Origin: Polynucleobacter sp. 86C-FISCH
GTDB lineage: Bacteria > Pseudomonadota > Gammaproteobacteria > Burkholderiales > Burkholderiaceae
Assembly (NCBI RefSeq): GCF_018882415.1
Contig: NZ_JACVOL010000001.1
Location: 1,279,531-1,343,530, forward strand
Length of the DNA: 64,000 nt
Reading direction: 5' to 3'
The notes beneath the pieces are model-generated. The model did not search any database, was not told the DNA's origin, and saw only the letters and a list, made by a program, of their open reading frames with translations. Position numbers and translations under genes: made by a program. This document shows, one piece after another, positions 7,806 through 16,851 of this stretch (positions are counted from its first letter, which is position 1; each line of letters opens with the position of its first letter).

Positions 7806-9440
7806 ATGAGTAAAACAAGTCAAACAAACGCTTACGACTACATCATTATTGGGGCAGGCAGTGCGGGCTGCATGTTAGCCAAACGCTTAACTGAAAACCC
7901 CAATAAGAAAGTCTTGCTGATTGAAGCAGGCAAGAACGACAACTACATCTGGATTCATATTCCGGTTGGTTATTTATATTGCATTGATAACCCAAGAGCG
8001 GATTGGCGTTTTAAGACGGCTAACGAAAAAGGTTTAAACGGTAGATCTTTGTTATATCCCCGTGGTCGTGTTCTAGGAGGCTGCTCATCTATTAACGGCA
8101 TGATCTACATGCGCGGACAAGCGGGCGATTACGAATCTTGGGTGCAAGCAACGGGTGATGATTCTTGGTCTTGGGAAAATGCGCTCAAGCGTTACATGTC
8201 ATTCGAAGATTATCACGGCGCCGCTAATCAATGGCACGGCAAGGGTGGCGAGTGGACTGTATCCAAGCAGCGTCTGCGTTGGCCCATCATGGATCGTTTT
8301 AAAGATGCTGCCGTACAGGCTGGCATTCCAGCATCTGATGACTTCAATCGTGGCGATAACTTTGGTGTGGGTTACTTCGATGTGAGTCAACGTGCTGGTT
8401 GGCGTTTAAATACTTCAAAGGCATTTTTAAGAGATGCTACTAAGCGTAGCAACCTCACCATCATTACTGAAGCGGTAGTGAATAAATTGAAGATCGATCC
8501 CGCAACTAAAAATTGTTATGGCGTTGAATACATTAAGAATGGTCAAACATGTGAGGCCTTGTGTTCCATTGAGCAGGGCGGTGAAGTGTTGCTGAGTGGT
8601 GGTGCAATTGGTAGTGTGCAAATTCTGGAGCGCTCTGGCATTGGATCAGCGGCACACCTTAATCAATTGGGCATCCCAGTGATTGCCGATCTACCGGGCG
8701 TAGGTGAGAATCTGCAAGACCATTTGCAGCTTCGTATGGTTTACAAAGTGAATGGTATTAAAACCTTGAACACCAAAGCCAACACGCTCTGGGGCAAGAT
8801 GATGATTGGCTTAGAGTATGTATTGAAGCGCTCTGGACCAATGTCGATGGCACCATCACAGCTCGGTGCGTTTGCATATAGCTCGCCTGAGCAAAAGAGT
8901 GCGAACGTGGAATATCACGTTCAACCTTTGTCTTTGGAAAAGTTTGGTGAAGACTTGCATTCGTTTAATGCATTTACTGCGAGCGTTTGTAACTTACGCC
9001 CCACTTCACGCGGTAGCGTGCACATCAATTCAATTGATCCAGAAGCGCCACCGGTTATTAGTCCCAATTACTTGTCGACAGATGAAGACCGCAAAGTAGC
9101 AGCAGAATCTTTGCGCTTAACTCGTAAGATTGTTGAGCAAGCCGCGCTTGGCCCTTTTGCTCCAGAAGAATACAAACCGGGCATGCAATACCAAACCGAT
9201 GAAGAGCTGGTAAAGGCAGCGGGTGATATTGGCACTACGATCTTTCATCCGGTAGGCACCTGCAAGATGGGGCGTGCAGATGATCCGATGGCTGTGCTGG
9301 ACTCCCAACTACGTGTGAGAGGTATTCATCATCTGCGTGTGGTCGATGCTTCAGCGATGCCGACGATTACTTCAGGCAACACTGCTGCACCAACCATGTT
9401 GATTGCAGAGCGCGTAGCAGAACTGCTCACGCGTGAATAA
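7806..9440 (+). CDS. GMC-family FAD-dependent alcohol/choline-type dehydrogenase
   Basis: The 544-residue protein has the N-terminal ADP-binding motif YDYIIIGAGSAGCMLAKRL (about residues 10-28), the first GMC signature GRGRVLGGCSSINGMIYMRG-like segment near residue 85, and the C-terminal VVDASAMPTITSGNTAAPT with the catalytic His preceding it in GTTIFHPVGTCKMG. Members oxidise primary alcohols, choline or polyethylene-glycol-type compounds to aldehydes with FAD. There is no betaine-aldehyde dehydrogenase next to it, so choline is not favoured; the substrate is unknown. The following exporter gene overlaps its stop by 8 bp. Confidence 0.88.
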   Translation: MSKTSQTNAYDYIIIGAGSAGCMLAKRLTENPNKKVLLIEAGKNDNYIWIHIPVGYLYCIDNPRADWRFKTANEKGLNGRSLLYPRGRVLGGCSSINGMIYMRGQAGDYESWVQATGDDSWSWENALKRYMSFEDYHGAANQWHGKGGEWTVSKQRLRWPIMDRFKDAAVQAGIPASDDFNRGDNFGVGYFDVSQRAGWRLNTSKAFLRDATKRSNLTIITEAVVNKLKIDPATKNCYGVEYIKNGQTCEALCSIEQGGEVLLSGGAIGSVQILERSGIGSAAHLNQLGIPVIADLPGVGENLQDHLQLRMVYKVNGIKTLNTKANTLWGKMMIGLEYVLKRSGPMSMAPSQLGAFAYSSPEQKSANVEYHVQPLSLEKFGEDLHSFNAFTASVCNLRPTSRGSVHINSIDPEAPPVISPNYLSTDEDRKVAAESLRLTRKIVEQAALGPFAPEEYKPGMQYQTDEELVKAAGDIGTTIFHPVGTCKMGRADDPMAVLDSQLRVRGIHHLRVVDASAMPTITSGNTAAPTMLIAERVAELLTRE

Positions 9441-10350
9441 CATTCCGCAAAAAAGCTATTCATTGCCGGCGAGTCATTTATTGCTGGCGCTGGCCATTGT
9501 GGCGGTGTGGGGGACTAACTTTGTAGTGATTAAGTTATCCCTCAATTCTTTTCCGCCTTTCTTGTTTGCAGCACTTCGCTACACGTTTGCTTTTCTGCCT
9601 TTGGCGCTTTTCTTTCCCATACCCAAAGTCTCATGGATCAATCTCTGTATTTATGGGGTTGCTGTGGGGGTGGGGCAGTTCGGAATTCTGTACTTTGCGA
9701 TCGATGGTCGCATCTCTCCAGGTCTAGCTTCATTGGTTATTCAGACGCAGGTATTTTTTACTATCGGCTTTGCCATGTTCTTTGCCAAAGAGCGTTTGCG
9801 AACTTATCAAACAATCGCGCTGCTGGTGGCCATCACAGGCTTGGTAGTTATTGCACTGCACACTGATGCCAGTACTACTTTTCTCGGACTTGCCTTGGTT
9901 GTATTCGCCGGTCTCTCCTGGGGGGTGGCTAATACGGTTAGCCGCAGGGCGGGCTCGATCAATATGCTGTCCTACGTGGTTTGGGCAAGTGGATTTGCTA
10001 TTCCGCCCTTATTTGTCATGTCCTATCTGTTTGAGGGTGGCTGGAGTCATATGAGCAATTCACTAGCCTCAGCGCCAGCAGGGGCTTGGGCCGGTGTTTT
10101 ATGGCAATCCTGGGCCAACACCCTCTTTGGTTATGGGGCGTGGGCCTGGCTACTCTCTAAGCATCCTGCAGCGGTTGTGGCGCCTGCACCCTTATTGGTG
10201 CCCATCTTTGGCATGGGGGCTGCCGCTTATTTCCTGGCCGAACCATTACCCCCATGGAAGATCGAGGCAGCGGGGTTAGTGATCGCTGGCTTGATAGTGA
10301 ATTTATTCTGGCCAAGTATTGAACTAAAACTCAAGCGGCATTTTTCTTAA
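9433..10350 (+). CDS. EamA/DMT-family exporter
   Basis: The 305-residue protein has ten predicted membrane helices arranged as two EamA repeats, with LLALAIVAVWGTNFVVIKLSL at the start and a second repeat from about residue 145 (LGLALVVFAGLSWGVANTVSR). The family exports amino acids such as cysteine or O-acetylserine, or other small metabolites. The start is GTG 9433, inside the last codons of the GMC dehydrogenase gene, so translation is probably coupled. The pairing suggests export of a product of that enzyme or of a related metabolite, but that is inference. Confidence 0.85.
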   Translation: MNNIPQKSYSLPASHLLLALAIVAVWGTNFVVIKLSLNSFPPFLFAALRYTFAFLPLALFFPIPKVSWINLCIYGVAVGVGQFGILYFAIDGRISPGLASLVIQTQVFFTIGFAMFFAKERLRTYQTIALLVAITGLVVIALHTDASTTFLGLALVVFAGLSWGVANTVSRRAGSINMLSYVVWASGFAIPPLFVMSYLFEGGWSHMSNSLASAPAGAWAGVLWQSWANTLFGYGAWAWLLSKHPAAVVAPAPLLVPIFGMGAAAYFLAEPLPPWKIEAAGLVIAGLIVNLFWPSIELKLKRHFS

Positions 10351-10414
10351 GAGTTTTCGCCCCTAGGGGCTAATGTAAAACCCTAATAGATACCCCTTTT
10401 TTTGCCTTTGTATT

Positions 10415-10432
10415 AACAGTAAGATAACTGTT
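10415..10432. promoter_or_regulatory. Inverted repeat upstream of the liv operon
   Basis: AACAGT (10415-10420) and ACTGTT (10427-10432) flank AAGATA, 62 bp before the livK-like start. The arms are perfect over six bases and sit in an AT-rich leader where a promoter is expected. It could be a repressor or activator site; no regulator is encoded nearby. Confidence 0.35.
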
Positions 10433-10494
10433 CGTTTGTGTTTTACCTATAAAAAAGTATTTATTCATTAGCAATTTTTAGTCATGGAGACTTT

Positions 10495-11679
10495 ATGAAC
10501 ATTCGTCGTCACATTTTTGCAGTTGCTGCTACTGCGATGCTTTCAACCGGTGCTTACGCTGCCGATATCAAATTGGGTCTATCAGGACCATTCACTGGCG
10601 GCTCAGCCTCTATGGGTGTGAGTATGCGTGATGGCGTACGTCTTGCTGCGAAAGAGATTAATGCTGCTGGTGGTATCAACGGCAACAAAATCGTTTTGGT
10701 TGAGCGCGACGATGAAGCAAAAAATGAGCGTGGCGTGCAAATTGCACAAGAGTTGATCAATAACGAAAAAGTAGTTGCTACTTTGGGTTACATCAATACT
10801 GGCGTTGCATTGGCTTCCCAACGTTTCTATCAAGATGCGAAGATTCCAGTAATGAATAACGTTGCTACTGGTTCTATCTTGACTAAGCAATTCCCTAATG
10901 CACCAGAAAACTATATTTTCCGTAATGCTGCCCCTGACAATATTCAAGCTCCATTGATCGCTAAGGAAGCGGTTGAAAAGCGTGGCTTGAAGAAAGTTGC
11001 GATTTTGGCTGACTCTACAAACTACGGCCAGTTGGGTCGTGAAGACTTAGAGAAGGCATTGAAGGGCTATGGCGTAACACCAGTAGCAGTTGAGAAATTC
11101 AACATTGGTGACGTTGACATGACTTCACAATTGCTCAAAGCAAAAAATGCTGGCGCTGAAGTAATTTTGACTTACGCGATCGGACCTGAGTTGGCACAAA
11201 TTGCTAACGGTATGGCTAAGTTGGGTTGGAAAAAGCCAATGATCGGTTCATGGACATTGTCTATGGCTAGCTTTATTGATACAGCTGGTAAGAATGGTAA
11301 CGGCGCAACAATGCCGCAAACTTACATTCAGACTCCATCCACCACAGCTAAGCGTAAAGCTTTCCAAGCAGCTTACTTGGCCGAGTTCAAGCCAAAGAAC
11401 AACAACATTGCATCTCCAGTTTCTGCAGCACAAGGATATGACTCTGTTTACCTCTTGGCAGCAGCGATCAAGCAAGCAAACAGCACAGAAGGACCAAAGA
11501 TTGTTGCAGCATTGCAAGATCTGAAGACTCCAGTTGATGGTGTTGTTATTACTTACAACAAGCCATTCTCTGCAACTGATCACGACGCTATCAAGATGAA
11601 AGACGTAGTGATGGGTGTAGTTGAAAACGGCCGTGTTGAGTTCTTGAATGCTGAGGACGCAGCTCCTAAGAAGAAGTAA
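10495..11679 (+). CDS. livK: Branched-chain amino acid ABC transporter, periplasmic binding protein
   Basis: The 394-residue precursor starts with a Sec signal peptide (RRHIFAVAATAMLSTGAYA, cut before ADIKLG) and continues as a type I periplasmic binding protein: IKLGLSGPFTGGSASMGVSM, then GGINGNKIVLVERDDE. It captures leucine, isoleucine and valine or a related amide or aromatic acid and delivers it to the membrane complex encoded downstream. A terminator hairpin follows at 11743, which usually makes livK mRNA more abundant than the rest of the operon. The ribosome binding site TGGAGA precedes the ATG at a normal distance. Confidence 0.92.
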   Translation: MNIRRHIFAVAATAMLSTGAYAADIKLGLSGPFTGGSASMGVSMRDGVRLAAKEINAAGGINGNKIVLVERDDEAKNERGVQIAQELINNEKVVATLGYINTGVALASQRFYQDAKIPVMNNVATGSILTKQFPNAPENYIFRNAAPDNIQAPLIAKEAVEKRGLKKVAILADSTNYGQLGREDLEKALKGYGVTPVAVEKFNIGDVDMTSQLLKAKNAGAEVILTYAIGPELAQIANGMAKLGWKKPMIGSWTLSMASFIDTAGKNGNGATMPQTYIQTPSTTAKRKAFQAAYLAEFKPKNNNIASPVSAAQGYDSVYLLAAAIKQANSTEGPKIVAALQDLKTPVDGVVITYNKPFSATDHDAIKMKDVVMGVVENGRVEFLNAEDAAPKKK

Positions 11680-11742
11680 TTCAACTTAGCAAAGCGGGCA
11701 AAAATAACTTTATTTTGCACTGCAGCAATTGATAAAACAGAG

Positions 11743-11767
11743 CGCCGCCCAAAAAGCGGCGTTTTGC
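11743..11767 (+). terminator. Rho-independent terminator/attenuator after livK
   Basis: CGCCGC (11743-11748), loop CCAAAAA, GCGGCG (11756-11761), then TTTT. It lies in the 142-bp gap between the binding-protein gene and livH, so it probably sets the ratio between binding protein and membrane subunits. Confidence 0.7.
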
Positions 11768-11821
11768 TTACAATGTCGGATTCGTTAATAAAACAGTTTT
11801 AAGTATCTTTTAGGCCAAAAA

Positions 11822-12700
11822 ATGGACATGCTTGCACAAATCCTCTCAAGCGGTATCGCTGTGGGGATGATCTATGCGGTAATCGCTTTCGGTTTCCAGC
11901 TCACTTTTGCCACATCAGGCACCTTGAACTTCGGTCAAGGTGAAGCTCTGATGTTGGGTGCTCTCGTAGGTTTAACCTGCGTTGACACCTTTGGCATGAA
12001 CTACTGGGTAATGATTCCAGTCGTTTGTTTATTCGGGATGATTCAGGGTAGCTTCGTTGAGTTAATCGGCGTACGTCCTGCGATCAAAATTAAATCCGAG
12101 TTTGGTTGGATTATGTCCACTATCGCTCTCGGTATTATTTTCAAGAACGTTGCTGAAAACATTTGGGGGCGCGATGCATTACCGTTCCCATCTCCATTAC
12201 CAATGGAGCCAATGAATTTCTTGGGCGCAAGTATTCTGCCGATGGAAATTTTGGTGGTGTTTGGCGCATTGGTCATGATGCTACTAGTAGAATTTTTTAA
12301 CCGTAAAACAATTTACGGTAAGGCGGTTGTGGCAACCGCAAACGACCGTGACGCTGCTGGCTTGATGGGTATTAACACCAGCGTAGTAATTACATTCTCT
12401 TATGCGCTTTCCTCTTTGACTGCCGCCTTTGCTGGCGTGTTGATTGCGCCTTTGACGCTGACTGGCGCAACTATGGGTGGCGCACTGGGCTTAAAGGCAT
12501 TCGCAGTCGCGATTATTGGCGGCTTGTCTAGCGGTATGGGCATCATTGTTGGTGGTTTGATTTTGGGCATTGTCGAAACAGCTACCGGCTTTTATGTCTC
12601 TACTGGTTATAAAGATGTTCCAGGTTTAATTTTGTTATTGCTTGTATTGGCATACAAACCATCTGGTCTATTCGGCAAATCTGCAATTAAGAAAGTTTAA
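11822..12700 (+). CDS. livH: Branched-chain amino acid ABC transporter permease LivH
   Basis: The 292-residue integral membrane protein has the LivH pattern: ILSSGIAVGMIYAVIAFGFQ at the N-terminus, TSGTLNFGQGEALMLGAL, and the EAA-like loop ANDRDAAGLMGINTSVVITF near residue 178 that contacts the ATPases. About eight helices are visible. With the fused LivMG and LivF it forms the importer in the inner membrane. Its stop codon overlaps the start of livMG by 1 bp, so the two are translationally coupled. Confidence 0.93.
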   Translation: MDMLAQILSSGIAVGMIYAVIAFGFQLTFATSGTLNFGQGEALMLGALVGLTCVDTFGMNYWVMIPVVCLFGMIQGSFVELIGVRPAIKIKSEFGWIMSTIALGIIFKNVAENIWGRDALPFPSPLPMEPMNFLGASILPMEILVVFGALVMMLLVEFFNRKTIYGKAVVATANDRDAAGLMGINTSVVITFSYALSSLTAAFAGVLIAPLTLTGATMGGALGLKAFAVAIIGGLSSGMGIIVGGLILGIVETATGFYVSTGYKDVPGLILLLLVLAYKPSGLFGKSAIKKV

Positions 12701-14628
12701 TGATGAAGAAGTCTCTAATACCGCTATTAATTGCGATTGCGGCACTCTTTTGTTTGCCGTTGTTTGTCCATAACCCTTATTACATTCACTTAGTTGAAAC
12801 CATTCTGATCTACACCATCTTGTTATATGGTTTAGATATCGTGGTGGGTTATGTTGGTCAGGTTTCCTTAGGTCACGCAGCTCTGTTTGGTATCGGTTCA
12901 TACACCGCTGGTGTTTTGTACTTCCATTTCGGTTGGACAATTTGGGGAACTTTGCCTGCTTCTATCATCGTGACCTCCATCTTCGGCGGCATCTTGGCAT
13001 TGCCAGCCCTAAAGGTAATTGGACCGTATTTGGCGATGGTGACCTTGGCTTTCGGAACCATTGCACAGATTCTCATTAACGAGATGACTTGGTTGACTGA
13101 AGGCCCATTGGGCATCAAGATTCCTAAGCCTGATTTAATGGGCGTGCCAATGACTAAAGCAGAGTACTTCTGGATGGTTGGCATTATCTTGATCATTTCC
13201 ATGATCGTTGTAGACCGTTTTGTGAAGTCACAAATTGGTCGCGCTTTTGAAGCTTTGCGTGACAGCCCGATTGCCTGTGACTGTATGGGCGTATCTGTAT
13301 ATCGCTTTAAGGTGATCGCATTTGTGATTAGCGCTGGCTTTGCTGGTTTAGCTGGTTGCTTGTACGCCTACTCTGAGCAATATATTTCACCAAATACTTA
13401 CAACAATGAACTCGCTGTTTTGTTCTTGCTCGGCATCATCATGGGTGGACGTAAGTCTCGTCTCGGCGCCTTGATTGGTGCAGCCATTATTGTGTTGTTG
13501 CCAAAACTCTTGGACGACATCAACTTGTTCCGTATCGTTGCCTCGATCATTGCAGTTGTAGTGGTAGTTGGTGCTGGCATGGCCTTGTCCAAGAAGACTA
13601 CAACCCCGCGTCGCGTTGCTGTACCTATCGCTGGTGTAGTGGGCTTAGCAGCATTCTCATTCTGGCTCAATACGATTTCCGACTGGCGCTTGAGTATTTT
13701 CGGCTTCATGATTTTGTTGGTGGTGTACTACTTGCAAAACGGTATCGTTGGTTTTGCGAAGAGCTTCTATCAATCGATCGTTGGCAAAACAAAAACTACT
13801 CGTGGCGGTGACGCTGAAGTGGTTGATGACTCCATTAGCTTTATTAGCACTGTTGCCAATACCAACACTGGTGCTGAGCTCTTGAAAGTTGACTCTGTAT
13901 TGATGCAGTTCGGTGGTCTGAAGGCATTGAACAACGTTGATCTGAGCATCAAGCGTGGCACTATTCATGGCTTGATCGGTCCTAACGGTTCCGGTAAGAG
14001 CACGATGATGAACGTGTTGACAGGTATTTATGTGCCTACAGCTGGTAATGTGTTGTACGCTGGTGAAAGCGTTGTTGGCAAGACATCTTCCGACATCGCC
14101 TTATCTGGTATCGCACGTACCTTCCAAAACGTTCAGCTTTTCGGTGAAATGACTGCTATCCAAAATATTTTGGTTGGTTTGCATCACACCTTCAAGTCAA
14201 ACATGGTGGAAATTGCTTTGAATCTCCCGCGCTATAAGCGTGAAGAGGCTGAAGCTCATGCTCGTGCAATGGCACTCCTCAAGTTCGTTGGTTTGGATGA
14301 CTTGGCTAACGAAGAAGCACGTAACTTGCCATACGGTAAGCAGCGCTTGCTCGAGATTGCTCGTGCCTTGGCATTGGATCCTGAGTTGCTCTTGTTGGAT
14401 GAGCCAGCAGCAGGCTTGACAGCTCCTGACATTAAAGAACTCTTGCGCATTATTCGTAAGATCCGCGATAGCGGTATTACCTTCATCCTGATTGAGCATC
14501 ACATGGATGTGGTGATGTCAGTTTGCGATACCGTTTCTGTATTGGACTTCGGTCAGAAGATTGCAGAAGGTAAACCAGCTGAAGTTCAGGCAGACGAGAA
14601 GGTGATTCATGCCTACTTGGGTACTTAA
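12700..14628 (+). CDS. Fused permease-ATPase LivM-LivG of the branched-chain amino acid transporter
   Basis: This 642-residue protein joins two usually separate subunits. Residues 1 to about 300 are a LivM permease (ILLYGLDIVVGYVGQVSLGHA, then the coupling loop ALRDSPIACDCMGVSVYRFK). Two further helices follow at about 305-350 (VPIAGVVGLAAFSFWLN and LSIFGFMILLVVYYLQNG). After a linker, an ABC domain runs from about residue 395 to the end, with Walker A GPNGSGKSTMMNVLTG, signature LPYGKQRLLEIARAL and Walker B LLLLDEPAAGL. It imports branched-chain amino acids at the cost of ATP. The reading frame is continuous, so this is a true fusion and not a sequencing artefact visible here. Confidence 0.92.
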   Translation: MMKKSLIPLLIAIAALFCLPLFVHNPYYIHLVETILIYTILLYGLDIVVGYVGQVSLGHAALFGIGSYTAGVLYFHFGWTIWGTLPASIIVTSIFGGILALPALKVIGPYLAMVTLAFGTIAQILINEMTWLTEGPLGIKIPKPDLMGVPMTKAEYFWMVGIILIISMIVVDRFVKSQIGRAFEALRDSPIACDCMGVSVYRFKVIAFVISAGFAGLAGCLYAYSEQYISPNTYNNELAVLFLLGIIMGGRKSRLGALIGAAIIVLLPKLLDDINLFRIVASIIAVVVVVGAGMALSKKTTTPRRVAVPIAGVVGLAAFSFWLNTISDWRLSIFGFMILLVVYYLQNGIVGFAKSFYQSIVGKTKTTRGGDAEVVDDSISFISTVANTNTGAELLKVDSVLMQFGGLKALNNVDLSIKRGTIHGLIGPNGSGKSTMMNVLTGIYVPTAGNVLYAGESVVGKTSSDIALSGIARTFQNVQLFGEMTAIQNILVGLHHTFKSNMVEIALNLPRYKREEAEAHARAMALLKFVGLDDLANEEARNLPYGKQRLLEIARALALDPELLLLDEPAAGLTAPDIKELLRIIRKIRDSGITFILIEHHMDVVMSVCDTVSVLDFGQKIAEGKPAEVQADEKVIHAYLGT

Positions 14629-14658
14629 TCACTAGAACATATTGAATCGGTAAATACC

Positions 14659-15387
14659 ATGTTATCTATTAAGAATCTTGAAGCAGGCTACGGCAAAGTC
14701 AAAGTCCTCCACGGCATCAATATTGATGTTCCAAAAGGGCAAGTCATTACTTTGATTGGCTCAAACGGCGCCGGCAAAACAACAACGATGCGTGCCATCA
14801 CTGGCATGATCAAGCCAACAGCTGGTGAGGTCACTCTAGGCGGTGAAAAAATTGATGGTTACGACTCTCATAAAATCGCTCGCTTAGGTTTGGCTCACAG
14901 TCCTGAAGGTCGTCGCGTATTTACGACGATGTCAGTTACCGACAATTTATTGTTGGGCGCATTTCCACGCTTTACAGGCAGTCGTCCAAAAGGCGATATC
15001 AAGAATGACTTAGAAAAGTCTCTCGAAATGTTCCCTCGCTTGAAAGAGCGTCGCAATCAGTTGGCTGGAACATTATCTGGCGGCGAGCAACAAATGTTGG
15101 CTATGGCCCGTGCAGTGATGCTCAATCCAGAGATTATTCTCTTGGATGAACCATCGATGGGTCTGGCACCAATTTTGGTTGAGGAAGTATTTAAGATTAT
15201 TTCGAACTTGAAGTCACAAGGTGTGACCATGTTGTTGGTTGAGCAGTTTGCTGCTGCAGCCTTGAATGTGGCTGACTACGGTTATGTTCTTGAGAACGGT
15301 AAGATCGCTACTCACGGACCTGCTGCTAAGCTCAAGGATGATCCTGCTGTGAAAGCAGCTTACTTGGGTGGTGCTGGTGGCCACTAA
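14659..15387 (+). CDS. livF: Branched-chain amino acid ABC transporter ATPase LivF
   Basis: The 242-residue ATPase has Walker A GSNGAGKTTTMRAITG (about residues 34-49), the LivF segment LAHSPEGRRVFTTMSV, signature LSGGEQQMLAMARAVM and Walker B ILLDEPSMGLAP. LivF pairs with LivG, here the C-terminal domain of the fused protein, to form the nucleotide-binding dimer. It starts 30 bp after livMG and is the last gene of the operon, followed by a strong terminator. Confidence 0.95.
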   Translation: MLSIKNLEAGYGKVKVLHGINIDVPKGQVITLIGSNGAGKTTTMRAITGMIKPTAGEVTLGGEKIDGYDSHKIARLGLAHSPEGRRVFTTMSVTDNLLLGAFPRFTGSRPKGDIKNDLEKSLEMFPRLKERRNQLAGTLSGGEQQMLAMARAVMLNPEIILLDEPSMGLAPILVEEVFKIISNLKSQGVTMLLVEQFAAAALNVADYGYVLENGKIATHGPAAKLKDDPAVKAAYLGGAGGH

Positions 15388-15411
15388 GTAGTTATTCAAA
15401 CTACCGGTAAT

Positions 15412-15443
15412 AAAAAAGCCCTTAGTAATAAGGGCTTTTTCTT
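15412..15443. terminator. Bidirectional terminator after livF
   Basis: AGCCCTT (15417-15423), a six-base loop, AAGGGCT (15430-15436), flanked by an A-tract on one side and T6 on the other. It separates livF from the convergent gene at 15445. Confidence 0.85.
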
Positions 15444-15444
15444 T

Positions 15445-16008
15445 TTAGCTAGCCAAGAGCTTTACCGCTTCCCGTATCAGCAAGGCGCGATAGCCCATGT
15501 AAATAGCAACTAAAGTAAATCCAAACAAAAAGAGCTTGGGTATCAATGCGCCTTCAGCCACCAATTCGCTATTGAGTAAGCCAATCGCTACGGCAAAAAA
15601 GAAGAGCGCTCCTAGTCCGAGGATTATCCAATTCTCATTGCTGCTGACTTGTTGAGTTTGGTTGTTATAGGCGAGAACCTGAAGGGACTCACCCTTTTGA
15701 TATCCAGCTACTGTAATTTGATCGCCATCGGCAATCTGCATCGGTGCTGAAAACTTAGCTTCGATTGCCTTATCGCCCAAATTAAATTTAGAGATAAAAA
15801 AGCGTTTGTAGTAAACCGAGGAATGGTCGTGGGTGGGCTTTTCATGGTTTACGTATTCGAGCAATTCATTATTCAGATTGCTCACCGTGCCAGAAATCGA
15901 ACTAATAGAGCTTGATAGCAAAGAGCTTGGTTTACTTATAGACATCAGTAGAACTCCCAGGAGACCGATTACTAGTATATATAGAAGGGATTGGAGGGGT
16001 TTTCTCAT
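15445..16008 (-). CDS. Unknown membrane protein linked to the sulfite exporter
   Basis: The 187-residue protein has an N-terminal helix (LLYILVIGLLGVLLMSI), a soluble middle part of roughly 100 residues (including ISKFNLGDKAIEAKFSAPM and DGDQITVAGYQKGESLQVLA, beta-rich and possibly an SH3- or OB-like barrel) and two further helices (WIILGLGALFFFAVAIGLL, LFLFGFTLVAIYMGYRAL). Its ATG overlaps the stop of the TauE-type exporter gene by 4 bp, so it is translationally coupled to it. No family was recognised. The topology recalls proteins with a periplasmic beta domain between helices. Confidence 0.65.
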   Translation of the reverse strand: MRKPLQSLLYILVIGLLGVLLMSISKPSSLLSSSISSISGTVSNLNNELLEYVNHEKPTHDHSSVYYKRFFISKFNLGDKAIEAKFSAPMQIADGDQITVAGYQKGESLQVLAYNNQTQQVSSNENWIILGLGALFFFAVAIGLLNSELVAEGALIPKLFLFGFTLVAIYMGYRALLIREAVKLLAS

Positions 16009-16823
16009 AAGGCGTTAATGCCCTTGATAGTAAGACTGATTGCAACGCCAAAGGTAAGTACGGCAAAGATTTGTTGCAGCCTTGGCCCGCTTAATTTTTT
16101 ACCTAGCGCTCGACCAATCAAAAGGCCGCATAAAGCCCCTAAAGAAAAGGGTGCTGCAAGTGATAAATCCAAATTGCCTGAGACGGCTGAAAAGACTACG
16201 CCACCGCCAGAGATGATGGCGAGCACACCTAGTGAGGTGGCAACAATTGATTGCACGGGTAGGTCTGTATAGCGTTTTAATGCCGGGACAATAACAAAGC
16301 CACCACCAACACCCAATAGTCCCGATAAGAAGCCAGCCCAACCTCCGGCGAACATAAGAGATCTTGCGCAGGGAATATTCCAGCTCAATTTACCGACTTC
16401 TGGATTCATCAAGCATGGAGGTGGTTTGCTACTTTTCTTGGGGAGCTGAAGAATTTCTCTTCTGGCTTGAAGTAGTAAGCGGGTTGAGACAAAAAACAGC
16501 GTGGCACTAAAAAGAATTAGTAGCGGAGCGTTAGGAACTCTTTGTGCTACCCAAAGACCTAATGGCGAGAGGAGAAGTCCAAATAACGCCATGAAGCCAG
16601 CCGCTTTGTAGCGCAAAATTTTATTCTTCAGTCCAAGTAGTGCACCCACACTTGCAGAGAGTGCAATAGCAGAAAGAGAGATTGGCGCCGCCTCCGCTAC
16701 TGGAAGATGCAAGACAAAAACGAGTAGAGGCACCGATAAGATGCCGCCTCCTGCGCCGGTAAGGCCCATTAATAAACCCACGATAAGGCCTAGGGCGGGG
16801 CTGATGAAGGTTGAGTAGTCCAT
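16005..16823 (-). CDS. TauE/SafE-family sulfite/sulfur-compound exporter
   Basis: From the ATG at 16823 (MDYSTFISPALGLIVGLLMG) the protein has 272 residues and about eight membrane helices in two repeats, each containing the family's glycine-rich turn (GLTGAGGGILSVPLLVFVL and GLLGVGGGFVIVPALK). A longer frame back to 16931 would overlap the divergent gene and adds a non-conserved N-terminus. TauE/SafE proteins export sulfite, sulfoacetate or similar anions. Being divergent from a persulfide dioxygenase, which makes sulfite, it probably removes that product. Confidence 0.85.
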   Translation of the reverse strand: MDYSTFISPALGLIVGLLMGLTGAGGGILSVPLLVFVLHLPVAEAAPISLSAIALSASVGALLGLKNKILRYKAAGFMALFGLLLSPLGLWVAQRVPNAPLLILFSATLFFVSTRLLLQARREILQLPKKSSKPPPCLMNPEVGKLSWNIPCARSLMFAGGWAGFLSGLLGVGGGFVIVPALKRYTDLPVQSIVATSLGVLAIISGGGVVFSAVSGNLDLSLAAPFSLGALCGLLIGRALGKKLSGPRLQQIFAVLTFGVAISLTIKGINAL

Positions 16824-16851
16824 TGCAATTAATTTTATATTAAGATAATAT
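16823..16851 (+). promoter_or_regulatory. Sigma-70-like promoter of the persulfide dioxygenase operon
   Basis: TTGCAA (16823-16828) and TAATAT (16846-16851) are separated by exactly 17 bp. The element lies in the 92-bp gap between the divergent tauE-type and persulfide dioxygenase genes and overlaps the AT-rich palindromes listed next. Confidence 0.5.

Noticed and set aside
10359-10370. GCCCCTAGGGGC perfect palindrome after the EamA gene
   Set aside because: It has no loop to speak of and no T-run behind it, so it is not a convincing terminator, and no regulator is known to fit.
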